DNA from: Lachnoclostridium sp. UBA739
GTDB lineage: Bacteria; Bacillota_A; Clostridia; Lachnospirales; Lachnospiraceae
DNA length: 10,065 nt
Assembly (NCBI GenBank): GCA_002297865.1
Contig: DBKX01000232.1
Coordinates: forward strand, 1 to 10,065
Direction: 5' to 3'
Part shown: positions 7,315-10,065 of the stretch, piece by piece
How the letters are laid out: each line of letters starts with the position of its first letter
Position numbering within the stretch: position 1 is the stretch's first letter
Program-made: the position numbers and the translations under genes
Notes under the pieces: generated by a model
Told to the model about the DNA's origin: nothing
Database searches by the model: none
What the model saw: the letters and a program-made list of their open reading frames with translations, nothing else

Positions 7315-8423
7315 ACAATTTTTTGGAACAATACAGAGTTAAAATAACAACATTAGCACCAGTATTTATTGGTTCTGGATCATCGCTTACCAAAAAAGAG
7401 TACGTATACAATCCAGATGATAATAAGCTAATTGCGTTAAACTTTGGAAAAATGTTTAGTGAAGTAAAAACAGGTAAAGCAGCAAGAGAAATGCGCAGAT
7501 ATTTTATGAATAGGAGTGAAGAAGGTCTAAAAGAATTTCTTGACAAACAGGATATTAAGATTAAATCAGAATGGATTGAGAGTGAGTATTCGGTAAAAGG
7601 GGCCGAATCAGTATTTGCTAATAATAATTTTAAAGGAATTAACTTGTTCATAAAAGATGCTTATGGAAATCCCTATATACCAGGAAGTAGTTTAAAAGGA
7701 GCCATAAGAACAGCGTTATTGAAATATGAGGTATCTAAAGATAAGGAAAAATATAAATATTATACTACTAAGGTACCTAATATCATTAAGGGAGACGATA
7801 TTAAAATCATAAAGAAGCAACTATCTAGTCAGACTAAGCAGATAGAAGAAAAATCATTTTTAATTGAGTTAAAGGCGAAGAAGCGAAATGGGCAAAAAGC
7901 GAGTTACGATATTTTGAAAGGTTTTATAGTAAGTGATAGTAAGCCGCTAGCCATTGATTGTTTAACTCTTTGCCAGAAAATTGACAGAAAGCAGGATGCA
8001 ACGGAGAACGAGCTTCCTATTTTACGTGAGAGTATAAAGCCAAATACTGAAGTTGAGTTTTTGTTGACGATTGATAGAGTATATTTTAGAAAGAGTATGG
8101 AAGATATCAAACAGGCAATCCAATATTCCTATAGCTCTATTAGGAGTTGGATGGAAGATTTTTTACCGATGGAAGAAAATGAAACAGCTTCGGCTGATTG
8201 TTTATACTTAGAAGACGGAGCTGGATATGTTTCAAAAACATTTACATATGACTTATTAAATAAAAATGATGCAAGAAATGTTGCAACAAAATGCATTTCT
8301 AAACCGGGAAAACAAAGTCGTTTTGGTGATTCATTTGTACCTAGAACGATAAAGAAAACCAGTATGAATGGAGAATATTTTGATATGGGATTATGTAAAA
8401 TTGAATTTGAAAGGATGGATTAA
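7311..8423 (+). CDS. csm5: Csm5, crRNA 3'-end RAMP subunit
   Basis: This 370-residue Cas7-group protein should sit at the crRNA 3' end, at the head of the Csm complex, and help recruit the trimming nuclease. Typical features are ITTLAPVFIGSGSSLTKKEY (12-31), PYIPGSSLKGAIRTALL (121-137), the central ILKGFIVSDSKPL (201-213), YLEDGAGYVSKT (299-310) and FVPRTIK (342-348). ATG at 7311 is preceded by GGAGG (7298-7302) eight bases away and overlaps the csm4 stop, giving coupled translation. A TTG start at 7296 is possible in frame but has no such site. Lys-rich residues 140-197 are the least conserved part. Confidence 0.95.
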   Translation: MNNFLEQYRVKITTLAPVFIGSGSSLTKKEYVYNPDDNKLIALNFGKMFSEVKTGKAAREMRRYFMNRSEEGLKEFLDKQDIKIKSEWIESEYSVKGAESVFANNNFKGINLFIKDAYGNPYIPGSSLKGAIRTALLKYEVSKDKEKYKYYTTKVPNIIKGDDIKIIKKQLSSQTKQIEEKSFLIELKAKKRNGQKASYDILKGFIVSDSKPLAIDCLTLCQKIDRKQDATENELPILRESIKPNTEVEFLLTIDRVYFRKSMEDIKQAIQYSYSSIRSWMEDFLPMEENETASADCLYLEDGAGYVSKTFTYDLLNKNDARNVATKCISKPGKQSRFGDSFVPRTIKKTSMNGEYFDMGLCKIEFERMD

Positions 8424-8426
8424 TAT

Positions 8427-9860
8427 ATGTCAAACCACTTCATAGCCGCCCTAGGCACCAGCTGTTACAACCAATGTAACTACCAGCTAAACAACCAAAC
8501 CGTCAAGACAAGCTTCATCCAGGAAGCACTCTTACACCTCCTCCATTTTGGACAAGGAGATAAAGTGACCATCCTATTAACCGATTCCGCACGAGAAATG
8601 AATTGGGAAGATAGTATATACAAAGCTAGAGACATTTCTGCTCTGCAGCGTTTTGCATGTGAGGGTGAAGTATTACCGTCCGAAGGTGATAAAAAAGAAG
8701 GACTTCGTTCTATTATCCAAAGCAGACTTCCAGATGTAACCTTAAACGATGTCACAATCCCCGATGGCAAAACAGAGGATGAAATCTGGAGGACATTTGA
8801 AATTATCTACGACCAGATCAGCGAAGAAGATGTTGTTTACTTCGATATCACCAATTGCTTTCGTTCTCTTCCGATAATTGCTACGACCATCCTAAACTAC
8901 AGTAAGGTACTTAAAAATATTACAATAAAGGGTATCTACTATGGAGCACTTGAAGCAAAAGATAAAGACACAGGAATCGTGCCAGTATTTGATCTGACAG
9001 CTTGCAATGATATTATGGATTGGACGGTTGCAGCAGACAGCTTCATCCATTTTGGCAACAGTGATAGAATCGGTGAGCTGTGTAAAAGCAGTAGCGATAA
9101 AGCATTTACAAATGCATGGAAATGCAAACTGCGTAAAGTTGTAAATTTGACGAATTGCATTGAAACGACTAGGGGGATGGAGAAAGACGATGTTTCAAAT
9201 GGTAAGAACAGCATAAAGATGGCTTATATGGAATTCAAGAATGCACCACTACAAGCACAGAATTCGGATAATGTCGAGAAAATTGTGTTACCTCTGTATA
9301 AGAAAATAGAGGAGCGAGCCGCTGTATTTGACAAGAAATCCAATTTTGAAATTGGGATGGCAACTGTGGAATGGTCAATTCAAAATGGAATGATTCAGCA
9401 GGGGTTCACGGCATTGCTGGAAACGATTAAGACATTTTTGTGCAATCAATACGGAATAAGGGAGCATGATTTTGAAACTCGTGAGCTGGTAACAGCCTAT
9501 GTATTAAATATGGTAAAACGTTGTAAAAATGCGATTAGGAGTGATATTGATACTACGGTTTTAAGAGTGCAGGCTTTAGAAAAGGAAGATATATATCAAG
9601 AATTTCTGGAGTATTTGGATGATGATAAGACACCAGAATGTGTAAGGTCTTGCAAAGAGCAGGCGATTAAACTTGCAAATGAAGTGCCAAAAAGTTTGGT
9701 TGTTTTATATGGAGAAATTGGTGATTATCGAAATGATATGAATCATTTTGGGTTTAAAAAGCAGCCTAATAAGCCAAATACATTGCATAAAAACCTCAAA
9801 AAATGCTATCAGCAGTTTCATAGTATTATAGATAATTATAATGAACTAAAATTAAAGTGA
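8427..9860 (+). CDS. CARF-HEPN ribonuclease, Csx1/Csx2 (TM1812-like) family
   Basis: This 477-residue accessory effector should be an RNase activated by cyclic oligoadenylate made by Cas10, the role Csm6 plays in other type III-A loci. The CARF (Rossmann-like) domain covers about 1-190: FIAALGTSCY (5-14) is the typical LGT start, and VVYFDITNCFRSLPI (136-150) stands where the family has DxTHGxR. The HEPN region follows, with an amphipathic GMIQQGFTALLETIKTFLC (321-339) and the catalytic Rx4H motif RNDMNH (435-440), intact. ATG at 8427 lies 3 bp after csm5; AAAGGA ends 11 bases upstream. I leave the symbol empty because it resembles the Csx1/Csx2-DxTHG group more than classical Csm6. The change from His-Gly to Asn-Cys in the motif is unusual. 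The first ~150 codons are more C-rich than the csm genes. Confidence 0.88.
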   Translation: MSNHFIAALGTSCYNQCNYQLNNQTVKTSFIQEALLHLLHFGQGDKVTILLTDSAREMNWEDSIYKARDISALQRFACEGEVLPSEGDKKEGLRSIIQSRLPDVTLNDVTIPDGKTEDEIWRTFEIIYDQISEEDVVYFDITNCFRSLPIIATTILNYSKVLKNITIKGIYYGALEAKDKDTGIVPVFDLTACNDIMDWTVAADSFIHFGNSDRIGELCKSSSDKAFTNAWKCKLRKVVNLTNCIETTRGMEKDDVSNGKNSIKMAYMEFKNAPLQAQNSDNVEKIVLPLYKKIEERAAVFDKKSNFEIGMATVEWSIQNGMIQQGFTALLETIKTFLCNQYGIREHDFETRELVTAYVLNMVKRCKNAIRSDIDTTVLRVQALEKEDIYQEFLEYLDDDKTPECVRSCKEQAIKLANEVPKSLVVLYGEIGDYRNDMNHFGFKKQPNKPNTLHKNLKKCYQQFHSIIDNYNELKLK

Positions 9861-10065
9861 AGTATTTACCATTTATGTATTGAGCTTTTGGCAATTGTAG
9901 GGTAAAATGAAAAAAGACATTGATTTTAGTTGTAAAAAGGTAGTTTAGAAAAGTAATAAAAGGTATATTGTGGAAAATCTGCCCCGATACTGATGAATAG
10001 AAGGATTGAGGATGACTGTAGGTCTTAAAAACGATTTAGAAATGTAAAAATGCAATCCGCCCCGC
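9861..10065. other. Non-coding right flank, leader-like
   Basis: No ORF of useful length starts here. It is AT-rich with two short C-rich blocks, AATCTGCCCCG (9976-9986) and AATCCGCCCCG (10054-10064). Each is preceded by a related A-rich motif, TTTAGAAAAGTAATAAAA (9944-9961) and TTTAGAAATGTAAAAA (10035-10050), so the pair forms an imperfect, gapped direct repeat. No factor-independent terminator for the cas operon is evident. It could be a CRISPR leader, the 5' region of another gene, or the edge of a mobile element; none can be proved. Confidence 0.4.
9880..9908 (+). promoter_or_regulatory. Putative promoter downstream of the cas operon
   Basis: TTGAGC (9880-9885) and TAAAAT (9903-9908) are separated by exactly 17 bp, a good sigma-A spacing. 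It would start a rightward transcript near 9915 leaving the window. No coding region follows within the remaining 150 bp, so the product is either a long-leadered gene or a non-coding transcript such as an array. Confidence 0.4.

Noticed and set aside
7238..7651. Minus-strand reading frame of 137 codons.
   Set aside because: It is fully antisense to csm4 and csm5, which carry clear family motifs, and it shows no recognisable domain or binding site.
8427..9860. Naming the last gene csm6 outright.
   Set aside because: Its LGT start and DxTHG-like motif fit the Csx1/Csx2 (TM1812-like) group better. The role is Csm6-like, but the family name would be misleading without a profile search.
1793..10042. 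TTTCTAAAT at 1793-1801 and its reverse complement ATTTAGAAA at 10034-10042, flanking the cas operon like inverted ends.
   Set aside because: Nine AT-rich bases are expected to match by chance between two flanks of this size, and no target-site duplication or transposase is present.

Overview
The window is a type III-A (Csm) CRISPR-Cas locus from a low-GC Gram-positive bacterium, most likely a Clostridia or Lachnospiraceae-type Firmicute. That guess rests on AT-rich coding sequence, strong AGGAGG-type ribosome binding sites, frequent TTG and GTG starts, and the protein sequences. No species-level call can be made from the sequence alone.

Layout, left to right. Positions 1-663 hold the trailer end of a CRISPR array. 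It has one cut repeat at the window edge, eight identical 36-bp repeats, and a degenerate terminal repeat, enclosing nine spacers of 35-37 bp. The hairpin and 3' end of the repeat show that the array is transcribed rightwards, so its leader lies to the left of the window. A promoter with an extended -10 drives a TIM-barrel (xylose isomerase / AP endonuclease 2 superfamily) gene at 818-1579. A 38-codon fragment at 1604-1720 follows and looks like the broken N-terminus of an alpha/beta hydrolase. About 180 bp of non-coding sequence contains the presumed promoter of the effector operon.

Positions 1902-9860 form one tightly packed operon: cas6, cas10/csm1, csm2, csm3, csm4, csm5 and a CARF-HEPN ribonuclease of the Csx1/Csx2 (TM1812-like) type. 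Gaps run from an 11-bp overlap to 10 bp. The last 205 bp carry a promoter-like sequence and an imperfect direct repeat, with no gene.

How the genes work together. Cas6 cuts the array transcript in its repeat hairpin. The crRNA is loaded into a Csm1-Csm5 complex. Csm3 subunits cut the target RNA; the catalytic-type Asp32 is present. The Cas10 HD domain (His15-Asp16) is expected to cut DNA. The Cas10 GGDD palm (613-616) is expected to make cyclic oligoadenylate, which should activate the RNase of the CARF-HEPN protein (HEPN motif R435-H440). Every catalytic motif I looked for is intact, so the interference side looks functional. No cas1, cas2, reverse transcriptase or ring nuclease gene is visible.

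Most of this is a recognisable, known type of system. The less ordinary points are an in-frame 24-bp tandem duplication in the Cas10 palm, a DxTHG motif changed to DITNC in the CARF protein, a broken chromosomal operon wedged between array and cas6, and an unexplained leader-like right flank.
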